In this document: one piece after another, positions 1-9,691 of the stretch
How positions within the stretch are numbered: position 1 is the stretch's first letter
Layout of the letters: every line of letters starts with the position of its first letter
DNA from: Bordetella parapertussis
Lineage (GTDB): Bacteria; Pseudomonadota; Gammaproteobacteria; Burkholderiales; Burkholderiaceae_C
Direction of reading: 5' to 3'
Assembly (NCBI GenBank): GCA_945878355.1
Contig: CAMCTC010000076.1
Coordinates: forward strand, 1-23,405
Length of the DNA stretch: 23,405 nt
Notes under the pieces: model-generated
The model's input: the letters and a program-made list of their open reading frames with translations, nothing else
What the model was told of the DNA's origin: nothing
The model's database searches: none
Made by a program: the position numbers and the translations under genes

Positions 1-896
1 GTCTCGTCCTCGGCGCGCAGGCCGGCGGTGTCGATCACGTGCAGCGGCACGCCCTCGATCTGTATCGTCTGGCTGACCTTGTCGCGGGTGGTGCCTGGGA
101 TCGCGGTGACGATCGCCAGCTCGGCGCCGGCCAGCGCATTGAGCAGCGAGCTCTTGCCCACGTTGGGCTGTCCTGCCAGCACCACCTGCAGCCCCTCGCG
201 CAGCAGCGCGCCCTGGCGCGCCCTGGCCATCACGCCCGCCAGCGTGGCGGTGATCGCGGCGAGCTGGCCGTGGGCGTCGGCCTGCTGCAGGAAGTCGATC
301 TCTTCTTCGGGGAAATCGAGCGTCGCTTCGACCAGCGTGCGCAGCCGGACGATGCGCTGGCGCAAGGCGTCGATTTGCTGTGAGAACTCACCCGACAGCG
401 AGCGACCGGCCGATCGCGCCGCAGCCTCGGTGCTGGCCTCGATCAGGTCGGCCACGGCTTCGGCCTGGGCCAGGTCGAGCTTGTCGTTGAGGAAGGCACG
501 CTGCGTGAACTCGCCCGGCTCGGCCAGCCTCAGCCTGGCCAGCCGCGATCGGTCGCTGCCGGTCTCGACCTCGGCAGCGGCCTCCAGGCAGCGCGCCAGC
601 AGCAGCTGCAGCACCACCGGCCCGCCGTGGGCTTGCAGCTCGAAAACGTCCTCGCCGGTGTAAGAGTGCGGCGCCGGAAACCACAGCGCCAGCCCCTGGT
701 CTATGGCCTGGCCGTCGGCCGCCTTGAACGGTCCGTATGCGGCCTGGCGCGGCGCCGGCAGGCGGCCGCACAGCGCGACCAGCAGCGGCGCGATGCCGCG
801 CCCCGAGACCCGCACGATGCCCACTGCGCCGCGCCCGGGGGCGGTGGCGATGGCGGCAATCGGGTCTTGGGGGTGGGGCACAGACACCCGGCGCAT
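1..896 (-). CDS. mnmE: tRNA-modification GTPase MnmE, N-terminal two thirds (3' end outside window)
   Basis: MnmE (TrmE) is a homodimeric GTPase that, with MnmG, installs carboxymethylaminomethyl groups on the wobble uridine of several tRNAs. The visible 298 codons hold the N-terminal tetrahydrofolate-binding domain (the opening [19 protein letters not shown] is typical of the family), the start of the helical domain, and the beginning of the inserted G domain: G1 loop GQPNVGKSS at residues 242-250, a TTRD segment, and the DTAG G3 motif at 289-292. The frame runs off the window edge just after [10 protein letters not shown], so the rest of the G domain and the C-terminal cysteine motif are not seen. 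I chose the ATG at 896 because it lies a few residues before the conserved start; the Shine-Dalgarno sequence is weak. It is the last visible gene of the minus-strand rpmH-rnpA-yidD-yidC-mnmE series, a standard order in proteobacteria. Confidence 0.95.
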   Translation of the reverse strand, partial: MRRVSVPHPQDPIAAIATAPGRGAVGIVRVSGRGIAPLLVALCGRLPAPRQAAYGPFKAADGQAIDQGLALWFPAPHSYTGEDVFELQAHGGPVVLQLLLARCLEAAAEVETGSDRSRLARLRLAEPGEFTQRAFLNDKLDLAQAEAVADLIEASTEAAARSAGRSLSGEFSQQIDALRQRIVRLRTLVEATLDFPEEEIDFLQQADAHGQLAAITATLAGVMARARQGALLREGLQVVLAGQPNVGKSSLLNALAGAELAIVTAIPGTTRDKVSQTIQIEGVPLHVIDTAGLRAEDE

Positions 897-1087
897 TGTC
901 AGCGAACAATGTCCGAGCTTGGTCTTCGGCCCGTCGCAGATGGTGCGGGGTGGAGCGCTGGGAGGCCCGCGTGAGCCCCGTCAGAACACTCCAGGGCCGG
1001 TGCTGGTAGGCGCCGGGATTCCCCGCATTGATCGGTGGCCTGAGCAAGGCTTGACAGAGGTCAGGCTTGTTCAGGGTCGCCGATCAT

Positions 1088-1116
1088 CGGGGTTTGCGCC
1101 GGGCTTGCAAACCCCG
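1088..1116 (-). terminator. Hairpin between yidC and mnmE, possible terminator or attenuator
   Basis: Two perfect 10-nt arms, CGGGGTTTGC at 1088-1097 and GCAAACCCCG at 1107-1116, enclose a 9-nt loop. The hairpin lies downstream of the yidC stop codon and upstream of the mnmE start. No run of T follows on either strand, so it is not a canonical intrinsic terminator and could instead be an RNA 3'-end stabiliser. The stem is seen directly; the function is inferred. Confidence 0.4.
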
Positions 1117-1182
1117 GTTCAAGTGCCAGCCGCAGATGCCGTGCCAGCCGTCACGCACGCCGACCGGGCACTGTCGCGCGCC

Positions 1183-1224
1183 GCTGACTATGCGACGCTG
1201 ACTATGCGACGCTGACTATGCGAC
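1183..1224. repeat. Three perfect tandem copies of a 14-bp unit at the yidC 3' end
   Basis: The unit GCTGACTATGCGAC occurs at 1183-1196, 1197-1210 and 1211-1224 without mismatches. The copy nearest yidC contains its last codons and its TAG stop (1216-1218), so the array appears to have grown outward from the end of the gene. Because 14 is not a multiple of three and the stop lies in the first copy, changes in copy number would leave the YidC protein untouched. Confidence 0.9.
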
Positions 1225-2898
1225 GCCGAGCTTCTTGTTGATGTACCACTGCTGGGCGATGCCCAGGATGTTGTTGGTCAGCCAGTACAGCACCAGGCCT
1301 GCGGGGAAGTAGAAGAACATCACCGAGAACACCAGCGGCATGATCCACATCATCTTGGCCTGAACCGGATCGGGCGGCGTCGGGTTCAGCCAGGTCTGGA
1401 ACATCGTCGACGCGGTCATCAGCAGCGGCAGGATGAAGAACGGGTCCTTGGTCGACAGGTCATGGATCCAGCCTATCCAGGGCGCGTTGCGCATCTCGAC
1501 GGTCGACAGCAGCACCCAGTACAGCGCGATGAAGAATGGCATCTGCACGAAGATCGGCAGGCAGCCGCCCAGCGGGTTGACCTTTTCCTCGCGGTAGATG
1601 CGCATCATCTCTTGCTGCATCTGCTGCGGCTTGTCCTTGTAGCGCTCGCGCATGTCCATCACCTTGGGGTTGATGGCCTTCATCTTGGCCATCGACTTGT
1701 AGGCGTGGGCGTTGAGCGCGTAGAAAGCGATCTTGAGCAGCACCACCAGCGCGACGATCGCCCAGCCCCAGTTGCCGATCAGCGTGTGCAACTGATCGAG
1801 CAGCCAGTACAGCGGCTTGGACAGGATGGTCAGCCAGCCGTAGTCCTTGACCAGTTCTAGCCCCGGCGCCAGCGCTTCGAGCTTTTTCTCTTCCTGCGGG
1901 CCGGCGAACAGCGTGGACTGGTGGGTCTTGCTCGCGCCTGCGGCGACATCGCCCAGCGGCAGCACCATCGCGATCGAGTACAGGTTGTCGCTGACCTTGG
2001 CGGTGCGGAACTCGCGAATCACCTTTTCGGGGGCGAGCCAGGCGCTGGCGAAGTAATGCTGCACCATTGCCACCCAGCCGGCGTCGCCGGTCTTGTCGTG
2101 TTCGGCCGATTTCTTTTCGATCTCCTGGAAATCTATCTTCTTGAACTTGCTCAGCTCGGTGTACATCGCCGGGCCGGTGAAGGTGGAGTAGAAGCTCGAC
2201 TCGCCCTCAGGCGGGTTGCCGTCGCGAATGAGTTGCAGGTAGAGCTGGGGCGAGATCGTCGCGGCCGAGCCGTTGCGGAACTCGTGCTTGACCGCGACCG
2301 TGTATTCACCCCGCGTGAAGGTGTAGGTCTTGACCAGCTTGGCGCCGTCGACTTCGGGCGACTCAAAGCTCACGCTGAGCTCTTTGGCGCCGTCTTTGAG
2401 CGTGCGTTCACCCGGCAGCGCCTGCATCAGCGTCAGGTGGTTGGGCAGGCTGATGCCGGCCTGGGTGGTGATCAGCCCGGTCTGTGCCAGGTAGACCCGC
2501 TTGGCGCTCTGGTCGAACAGCAGCACATGTTGCTTGTCATCGGCAGCGTCGGAGTACTTCAGCAACTCCAGCCGCACCAGGTCGCCGCCTCGGCTGTCGA
2601 GCGTGGCCTTGAACACGTCGGTGGTGACCGTGACCTTCTCGCCTCCGGTCGCTGCAGCGGCCGTCGCCAGCGGTGGCTGCGCTGTGGCTGCAACGCCTGG
2701 CAGCGCTGCGGCTGCAGGCACCGCGCTGGTCGGCGTGGCACCGACGCTGGCCCCGGGTTTGGCGGCCGAGGCCGCCACGGCCTGAGGCTTTGGACTGAAC
2801 ATCGACGTGCCGCCGTGGTCCCTGTTCCAGGCATCCCACAGCAGGACAAGCGAGACGGAGAACAGCACCCAGAGGATGGTGCGGCGCATGTCGTTCAT
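1216..2898 (-). CDS. yidC: Membrane protein insertase YidC
   Basis: YidC inserts and folds inner-membrane proteins, alone or with the Sec translocon. The 560-residue product has the Gram-negative layout: an N-terminal membrane anchor (RRTILWVLFSVSLVLLW, about residues 5-21), an Ala/Pro-rich linker, a large periplasmic beta domain, and from about residue 350 the conserved insertase core with hydrophobic segments (IVALVVLLKIAFYAL, LPIFVQMPFFIALYWVLL, WIMPLVFSVMFFYFPAGLVLYWL). The frame is open 22 codons further upstream, but MNDMRRTILW at 2898 is the family start and overlaps the yidD stop in an ATGA, which indicates translational coupling. The coding sequence ends inside the first copy of a 14-bp tandem repeat. 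Confidence 0.97.
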   Translation of the reverse strand: MNDMRRTILWVLFSVSLVLLWDAWNRDHGGTSMFSPKPQAVAASAAKPGASVGATPTSAVPAAAALPGVAATAQPPLATAAAATGGEKVTVTTDVFKATLDSRGGDLVRLELLKYSDAADDKQHVLLFDQSAKRVYLAQTGLITTQAGISLPNHLTLMQALPGERTLKDGAKELSVSFESPEVDGAKLVKTYTFTRGEYTVAVKHEFRNGSAATISPQLYLQLIRDGNPPEGESSFYSTFTGPAMYTELSKFKKIDFQEIEKKSAEHDKTGDAGWVAMVQHYFASAWLAPEKVIREFRTAKVSDNLYSIAMVLPLGDVAAGASKTHQSTLFAGPQEEKKLEALAPGLELVKDYGWLTILSKPLYWLLDQLHTLIGNWGWAIVALVVLLKIAFYALNAHAYKSMAKMKAINPKVMDMRERYKDKPQQMQQEMMRIYREEKVNPLGGCLPIFVQMPFFIALYWVLLSTVEMRNAPWIGWIHDLSTKDPFFILPLLMTASTMFQTWLNPTPPDPVQAKMMWIMPLVFSVMFFYFPAGLVLYWLTNNILGIAQQWYINKKLGVA

Positions 2899-3194
2899 GG
2901 GCGGGTCTTCGAAGAAAGCAAACGGGTGAACAAAGGCGGTGGTGCGTCGGGCACGGGGTCGCAACCGCCGTCACACCAGGGATGGCAGCGCAGGATGCGC
3001 TTCGTGGTCAGGTAGCTGCCGCTGGCCGCACCGTGCTGGCGCAGCGCCTGCAAGGCATAGGCCGAGCAAGTCGGCTCGAACCGGCAGGCATTGCCCAACC
3101 AAGGTTTGAGAAAAAACCGGTAGGCCCGCACCGCTGCGATCAGGCCTCTGGCGGGCAGGCTGGGTGGTGTGGGCTCGATCATGGGCTCGGGCAT
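2895..3194 (-). CDS. yidD: Membrane protein insertion efficiency factor YidD
   Basis: YidD is a small peripheral membrane protein that supports YidC-dependent insertion. The 99-residue product contains the family signature: an amphipathic start (LIAAVRAYRFFLKPWLG) followed by the cysteine-rich core with C37, C43, C70, C74 and C78 in the contexts CRFEPTCSAYA and RCHPWCDGGCDPVP. It sits between rnpA and yidC as usual. Its TGA overlaps the yidC ATG by 4 nt, and its start lies 17 nt after the rnpA stop. An alternative start at 3182 (MIEP) would remove only four residues. Confidence 0.93.
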   Translation of the reverse strand: MPEPMIEPTPPSLPARGLIAAVRAYRFFLKPWLGNACRFEPTCSAYALQALRQHGAASGSYLTTKRILRCHPWCDGGCDPVPDAPPPLFTRLLSSKTRP

Positions 3195-3211
3195 GGGGCG
3201 GCGGCGCTTGC

Positions 3212-3673
3212 TTAGCGCCGAGTGGCTGCGCGCTGCAACAACTGCGCGAGCTCGTCGTGCGCCGCGCTGCGCAGCGGGTCGGATGCGGGGCTGGTGAACT
3301 GCTTGCGGTCGAACGGCGCTTTGAGCCGCAGCACCCACAAGCCTGGCGCCAAGCTGCCGGCCTGGGCCTGCATCACGTTGCGCATCTGCCGCTTGAGCAG
3401 GTTGCGCGTGACCGAGCGCTTGGCGTGCCGTTTGGGCACCACCAAGCCCAGCCATTGCCCAATTGGCGCCGGTTTTGGCAAGTCATCCACAAGCGGTGGG
3501 CAACTCGGTGCATCGCCTGTGGATAACTCATGTACAAGTGCTTTCTTGACCGGCTTGCGCGGCACGCTGGGGCAGGTCGCGACATGGTGTGCCGAGAAGT
3601 GCGCACTGCGCGACCGCGGCGCGGTGGCCAGCACGGCCTGAAAATCCGCCGAGCGCAGGATGTGTCCAACCAT
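3212..3673 (-). CDS. rnpA: Ribonuclease P protein component RnpA
   Basis: RnpA is the basic protein subunit of RNase P and binds the catalytic RNA during 5' maturation of tRNA precursors. The 153-residue product shows the N-terminal RSADFQAVL and SAHFSAHH segments and the signature VPKRHAKRSVTRNLLKRQMR, with the RNR-type motif at residues 90-98. Upstream codons stay open to a TTG at 3730, but the ATG at 3673 matches where family members begin. A poorly conserved loop (about residues 45-70: VHELSTGDAPSC through LVDDLPK) carries two DnaA boxes in its DNA, so it may be shaped by origin function more than by protein function. It lies directly after rpmH in the usual order. Confidence 0.93.
   Translation of the reverse strand: MVGHILRSADFQAVLATAPRSRSAHFSAHHVATCPSVPRKPVKKALVHELSTGDAPSCPPLVDDLPKPAPIGQWLGLVVPKRHAKRSVTRNLLKRQMRNVMQAQAGSLAPGLWVLRLKAPFDRKQFTSPASDPLRSAAHDELAQLLQRAATRR
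3483..3526. promoter_or_regulatory. Pair of DnaA boxes inside rnpA
   Basis: TGTGGATAA at 3518-3526 is the exact complement of the consensus DnaA box TTATCCACA. TCATCCACA at 3483-3491 differs from the consensus at one position. On the minus strand the perfect box encodes Leu-Ser-Thr (residues 50-52 of RnpA), and the other overlaps the codons for Val-Asp-Asp. They lie about 0.6 kb from the boxes next to dnaA. Two boxes within 44 bp are unlikely by chance so close to an origin, but DnaA binding is inferred. Confidence 0.7.
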
Positions 3674-3762
3674 GGCATCCGCAGCGGGTGACCCCGCGGC
3701 GATGGAATTTGGCGCATCAAGCAAGCGCAACCGCAGTCAGACCGCGGTGAGCTGGGCGGGAT

Positions 3763-3900
3763 TCAGACCTGCGACAAGCGCTTGCGGCCCTTGGCGCGGC
3801 GTGCGGCGATCACGGCGCGGCCGCCACGGGTCTTCATGCGCACGAGAAAACCGTGCGTACGGGCACGGCGGGTCTTGGAAGGCTGATAGGTGCGCTTCAT
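3763..3900 (-). CDS. rpmH: 50S ribosomal protein L34
   Basis: L34 is a small, very basic protein of the large ribosomal subunit. The 45-residue sequence is unmistakable: [18 protein letters not shown], then [25 protein letters not shown]. The ATG at 3900 is preceded by AAGGA at a proper distance. Sixteen further codons upstream are open but are not part of the protein. It is the first gene of the leftward operon and diverges from dnaA across the origin region; rnpA starts 89 nt downstream. Confidence 0.98.
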   Translation of the reverse strand: MKRTYQPSKTRRARTHGFLVRMKTRGGRAVIAARRAKGRKRLSQV

Positions 3901-4190
3901 GGTCTTTTCCTTGGGCTGATCCCCTTGCGCGCCAGCGGTTGCTGGCAATCACGACGGGCCACACTTGCATCAATCGGCGTCTGCCTGGCAGCGATGCCGG
4001 GCTCGCCAAGTTTGGCCTGCGCGTCGGGGAAACCCACTATTAGAGCAAAAAGCCACGCGGTGGTCAAACAGCGCTGTCGCGCTGAGCCCAATGCAGGGTC
4101 ATTGACGCGAAAAACGAAACTGTGGATAACCTTCGCCAGGTCGGGTCGAGAGGCCTACAATGCGGCCGCTCCAAGAACAACTTGTCCACA
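3901..4190. promoter_or_regulatory. rpmH-dnaA intergenic region, putative oriC with DnaA boxes and dnaA promoter
   Basis: This 290-bp divergent gap is the usual site of a proteobacterial origin or dnaA control region. A perfect DnaA box (TGTGGATAA, reverse orientation) lies at 4121-4129. A near-perfect one (TTGTCCACA, one mismatch) ends one base before the dnaA ATG at 4182-4190. TACAAT at 4156-4161 is a good -10 candidate lying between the boxes; the best -35 (TTCGCC, 18-nt spacer) is weak. The arrangement suggests DnaA autoregulation. A modestly A/T-rich patch near 4036-4056 could be the unwinding element, but it is short. The boxes are seen directly; origin function is inferred from position. 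Confidence 0.7.
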
Positions 4191-5645
4191 ATGAGCCCAG
4201 ACATCTGGCAGCGTGGTTGCGATCAACTCGCCACCGAACTGCCTGAACAGCAATTCAACACCTGGATCCGCCCACTGCCCGCCGCTGACATCGTCGACGA
4301 CGGCGAATCGGGCGCGGTGGCGCAGGTGCGGGTGCCCAACCGCTTCAAGCTCGACTGGATTCGCTCCCAATATGCACAGCGGATCGAGAAGATCCTGAGC
4401 GAACTCGCCGGCAAGCCTGTTCGACTCGAGTTGGCGCTGGCCAGCCGTGATCCAAATCCGGCAGCGGGGCCGCAGGCGGCCAACGGCCCAGTGCGGGCTG
4501 CTGCGCTGCTCAACGCTCAGGGCCACGCCACCAGCGTGCGGCCCGCCTCGGCCGGGCCCGAGCTTGGCGCGGGCGGCCATCGGCTGCCGGCCGGCCCGGG
4601 TTACCACTTGCCGCCGGCTGCCAACAGCCACAAGCTCAACACCGCGCTGACCTTCGACAACCTGGTGCCGGGCCGCGCCAACCAGATGGCGCGAACCGCT
4701 GCGCTGCACGTGGCGGGCGCGCCTGGCGTGATGTACAACCCGCTGTTCATCTACGGCGGTGTCGGCCTGGGCAAGACCCACCTGATCCACGCCGTGGGCA
4801 ACGCCTTGCTGCGCGACAAACCCGACGCGCGGGTGCTGTACCTGCACGCCGAGCAGTTCATCAGCGACGTGGTCAAGAACTACCAGCGCAAGACTTTCGA
4901 CGAGCTCAAGGCCAAGTACCACAACCTCGACCTGCTGCTGATCGACGATGTGCAGTTTTTCGCTGGCAAGGACCGCACCCAGGAGGAGTTCTTCAACGCC
5001 TTCGAAGCGCTGCTGGCCAAGCGGGCCCACATCATCATGACCAGCGACACCTACCCCAAGGGGCTGGTCGACATCGACGAGCGGCTGACCAGCCGCTTTG
5101 ATGCCGGGCTGACGGTGGCGATCGAGCCGCCCGAGCTCGAGATGCGGGTGGCGATCCTGATCCGCAAGGCGCTGGCCGAGGGCACCGAGATGCCCGAGGA
5201 CGTGGCTTTCTTCGTCGCCAAGAACGTCCGTGCCAACGTCCGCGAGCTCGAAGGCGCGCTGCGCAAGGTGCTGGCCTACAGCCGCTTCAGCCACAAGGAC
5301 ATCAACATCGGGCTGGCGCGCGAGGCGCTGAAAGACTTGTTGAGCATCCAGAACCGGCAGATCGGCGTCGAGAACATCCAGAAGACGGTGGCCGACTTCT
5401 ACAAGATCAAGATTGCCGACATGTACAGCAAGAAGCGCCCGGCCAGCATCGCCAAGCCGCGCCAGATTGCGATGTACCTGGCCAAGGAGATGACGCAGAA
5501 GAGCCTGCCCGAGATCGGCGAGCTGTTCGGCGGGCGCGACCACACCACTGTGCTGCACGCGGTGCGCAAGATCGGTGGCGACCGCACCAAGGACAGCGAA
5601 TTGAACCAGCAACTGCATGTGCTGGAACAAACCCTGAAGGGTTGA
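4191..5645 (+). CDS. dnaA: Chromosomal replication initiator protein DnaA
   Basis: DnaA is the AAA+ ATPase that binds DnaA boxes, unwinds oriC and recruits the helicase loader; it also represses its own gene. The 484-residue product has domain I ([17 protein letters not shown], with [10 protein letters not shown]), a Gly/Pro/Ala-rich linker (about 95-150), the AAA+ domain with Walker A GGVGLGKT at 189-196 and Walker [11 protein letters not shown] around D252-D253, and the C-terminal DNA-binding domain with the signature [12 protein letters not shown] from residue 447. The frame is open 23 codons further upstream, but the ATG at 4191 matches the family start and directly follows a DnaA box. 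dnaN begins 130 bp downstream. Confidence 0.98.
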   Translation: MSPDIWQRGCDQLATELPEQQFNTWIRPLPAADIVDDGESGAVAQVRVPNRFKLDWIRSQYAQRIEKILSELAGKPVRLELALASRDPNPAAGPQAANGPVRAAALLNAQGHATSVRPASAGPELGAGGHRLPAGPGYHLPPAANSHKLNTALTFDNLVPGRANQMARTAALHVAGAPGVMYNPLFIYGGVGLGKTHLIHAVGNALLRDKPDARVLYLHAEQFISDVVKNYQRKTFDELKAKYHNLDLLLIDDVQFFAGKDRTQEEFFNAFEALLAKRAHIIMTSDTYPKGLVDIDERLTSRFDAGLTVAIEPPELEMRVAILIRKALAEGTEMPEDVAFFVAKNVRANVRELEGALRKVLAYSRFSHKDINIGLAREALKDLLSIQNRQIGVENIQKTVADFYKIKIADMYSKKRPASIAKPRQIAMYLAKEMTQKSLPEIGELFGGRDHTTVLHAVRKIGGDRTKDSELNQQLHVLEQTLKG

Positions 5646-5688
5646 GTCCGACCCAAGCAGGCCCTGCCAGACCTGCTGCCGCGAAGAC

Positions 5689-5712
5689 AAGCGAAAATAA
5701 GCTGTTTCGCTT
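5689..5712 (+). other. Inverted repeat in the dnaA-dnaN gap
   Basis: AAGCGAAA (5689-5696) and TTTCGCTT (5705-5712) form a perfect 8-bp stem around an 8-nt loop. A weaker stem (AGCAGG with CCTGCT) lies just upstream, from about 5657 to 5678. Neither is followed by a T tract. They could modulate dnaA-dnaN read-through or act as a binding site; nothing more can be said from sequence. Confidence 0.4.
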
Positions 5713-5775
5713 GAAAACCCCGAGCATTCGCCAAGATCCCGCCAACTGCCAGAACTACCCGTCCAAGGGGAAGAG

Positions 5776-6882
5776 ATGATCGTCCTGAAAGCGCCGCAGC
5801 AAAAATTGCTCGAAACCCTGCAAAGCGTGGCAGGCATCGTGGAGCGGCGACACACCTTGCCGATCCTGGCCAATGTGCTGCTGCGCAAGACCGGTGGCGA
5901 GGTCGAGTTCACGACCAGCGACCTGGAGATCCAGGTCCGAACCCACGGCACGCTGGACGGCGACGCGGGCGATTTCGCCACCACCGTGGGCGCGCGCAAG
6001 CTGATCGACATCCTGCGAAGCCTGCCGGCCGATCAGGTGGTCACGCTCTCGGCAGCGGCCAACAAGCTCACGCTGACGGGTGGGAAAAGCCGCTTCACGC
6101 TGCAGACGCTGCCGGCCGAAGACTTCCCGCTGGTCAACGAATCGGCCGAATTCGGCCCGGCGTTTTCGGTGCCGCAGAAGACGCTCAAGACCCTGATCAA
6201 CCAGGTGCACTTCGCGATGGCGGTGCACGACATCCGCTACTACCTCAACGGCATCCTGTTCGTCGCCGAAGGCAAGCAGCTCACGCTGGTGGCCACCGAT
6301 GGCCACCGCCTGGGGCTGGCGCAGGCGCAGCTCGAGACCGACATCCCCAAGCAGGAGGTGATCCTGCCGCGCAAGACCGTGCTCGAACTGCAGCGCTTGC
6401 TCAAGGACGAAGACACCCCGATCGAGATGCGCTTTGCCGGCAACCAGGCACGCTTCAACTTCTCGGGGCTGGAGTTCGTCACCAAGCTGGTCGAAGGCAA
6501 GTTCCCGGACTACAACCGCGTGATCCCGAAGAACCACCAGAACGCCGTGATCCTGGGCCGCGCCACCTTGCTGGCCAGCCTGCAGCGCGCGGCCATCCTG
6601 ACGAGCGAGAAGTTCAAGGGCGTTCGCGTCAACATCGAACCCGGCCTGCTGCGCATCGCCAGCAGCAACGCCGAGCAGGAAGAAGCCAAGGAAGAGATCG
6701 AGATCGACTACGAAGGCGATTCGATCGAGGTCGGTTTCAACGTCACCTACCTGATGGACGCGCTGTCCAACATCGTCCAGGACATGGTCAAGATCGAGCT
6801 GCAGGACGGCAACGCCAGCGCGCTGATCACCGTGCCCGACCAGACCGGTTTCAAGTACGTGGTGATGCCGATGAGGATCTGA
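5776..6882 (+). CDS. dnaN: DNA polymerase III beta subunit (sliding clamp)
   Basis: The beta clamp is a ring-shaped dimer that tethers DNA polymerase III and many repair proteins to DNA. The 368-residue length is normal, and the sequence is typical throughout: MIVLKAPQQKLLETLQSVAGIVERRHTLPILANVLL at the start (three repeated clamp folds follow), LVATDGHRLGLAQA in the middle domain, KFPDYNRVIP, and the C-terminal VMPMRI that forms part of the protein-binding pocket. The start is supported by AAGGGGAAGAG just before the ATG. It stands between dnaA and gyrB (recF is absent, as is common in betaproteobacteria). Confidence 0.98.
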   Translation: MIVLKAPQQKLLETLQSVAGIVERRHTLPILANVLLRKTGGEVEFTTSDLEIQVRTHGTLDGDAGDFATTVGARKLIDILRSLPADQVVTLSAAANKLTLTGGKSRFTLQTLPAEDFPLVNESAEFGPAFSVPQKTLKTLINQVHFAMAVHDIRYYLNGILFVAEGKQLTLVATDGHRLGLAQAQLETDIPKQEVILPRKTVLELQRLLKDEDTPIEMRFAGNQARFNFSGLEFVTKLVEGKFPDYNRVIPKNHQNAVILGRATLLASLQRAAILTSEKFKGVRVNIEPGLLRIASSNAEQEEAKEEIEIDYEGDSIEVGFNVTYLMDALSNIVQDMVKIELQDGNASALITVPDQTGFKYVVMPMRI

Positions 6883-6883
6883 C

Positions 6884-6965
6884 GCGCCCTGCGGGCGCAG
6901 CAAACCCTCATCGGCATGCTGCCGGAGTGTTTGTGCACCTCCTGCCCCCGCCAGGCGGGGGTTCT
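6884..6965 (+). terminator. Double hairpin after dnaN, probable terminator
   Basis: Two strong stems follow the dnaN stop codon. GCGCCC/GGGCGC with a 3-nt loop lies at 6884-6898. CCCCCGC/GCGGGGG, also with a 3-nt loop, lies at 6945-6961 and is followed by TTCT. The second has the GC-rich stem of an intrinsic terminator but only a short T run. This suggests that gyrB has its own promoter in the remaining gap before 7011. Confidence 0.55.
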
Positions 6966-7001
6966 AGCCAGATTGTCTAAGCGGTCGCTGCGCGGCCTTG
7001 A

Positions 7002-9632
<2,631 letters not shown>

Positions 9633-9691
9633 GTTTGGTTCGTGCTGGGCGTTAGATTTGGAATGTTCTTTGTATTATTTGGGTGCTGACC

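Noticed and set aside
1183..1224. Possible CRISPR array
   Set aside because: The 14-bp units are directly adjacent with no spacers, and no cas genes are present.
1921..3015. Plus-strand open frame of 364 codons opposite yidC
   Set aside because: Antisense shadow of yidC without any family resemblance.
4155..6011. Minus-strand open frame of 618 codons opposite dnaA and dnaN
   Set aside because: It is a shadow of highly conserved plus-strand genes; it has no recognisable domains and its length results from high GC at third codon positions.
9683..9691. GTG start three codons upstream of the primase-helicase ATG
   Set aside because: It adds only MLT and has no better ribosome site; the ATG at 9692 is the simpler start.
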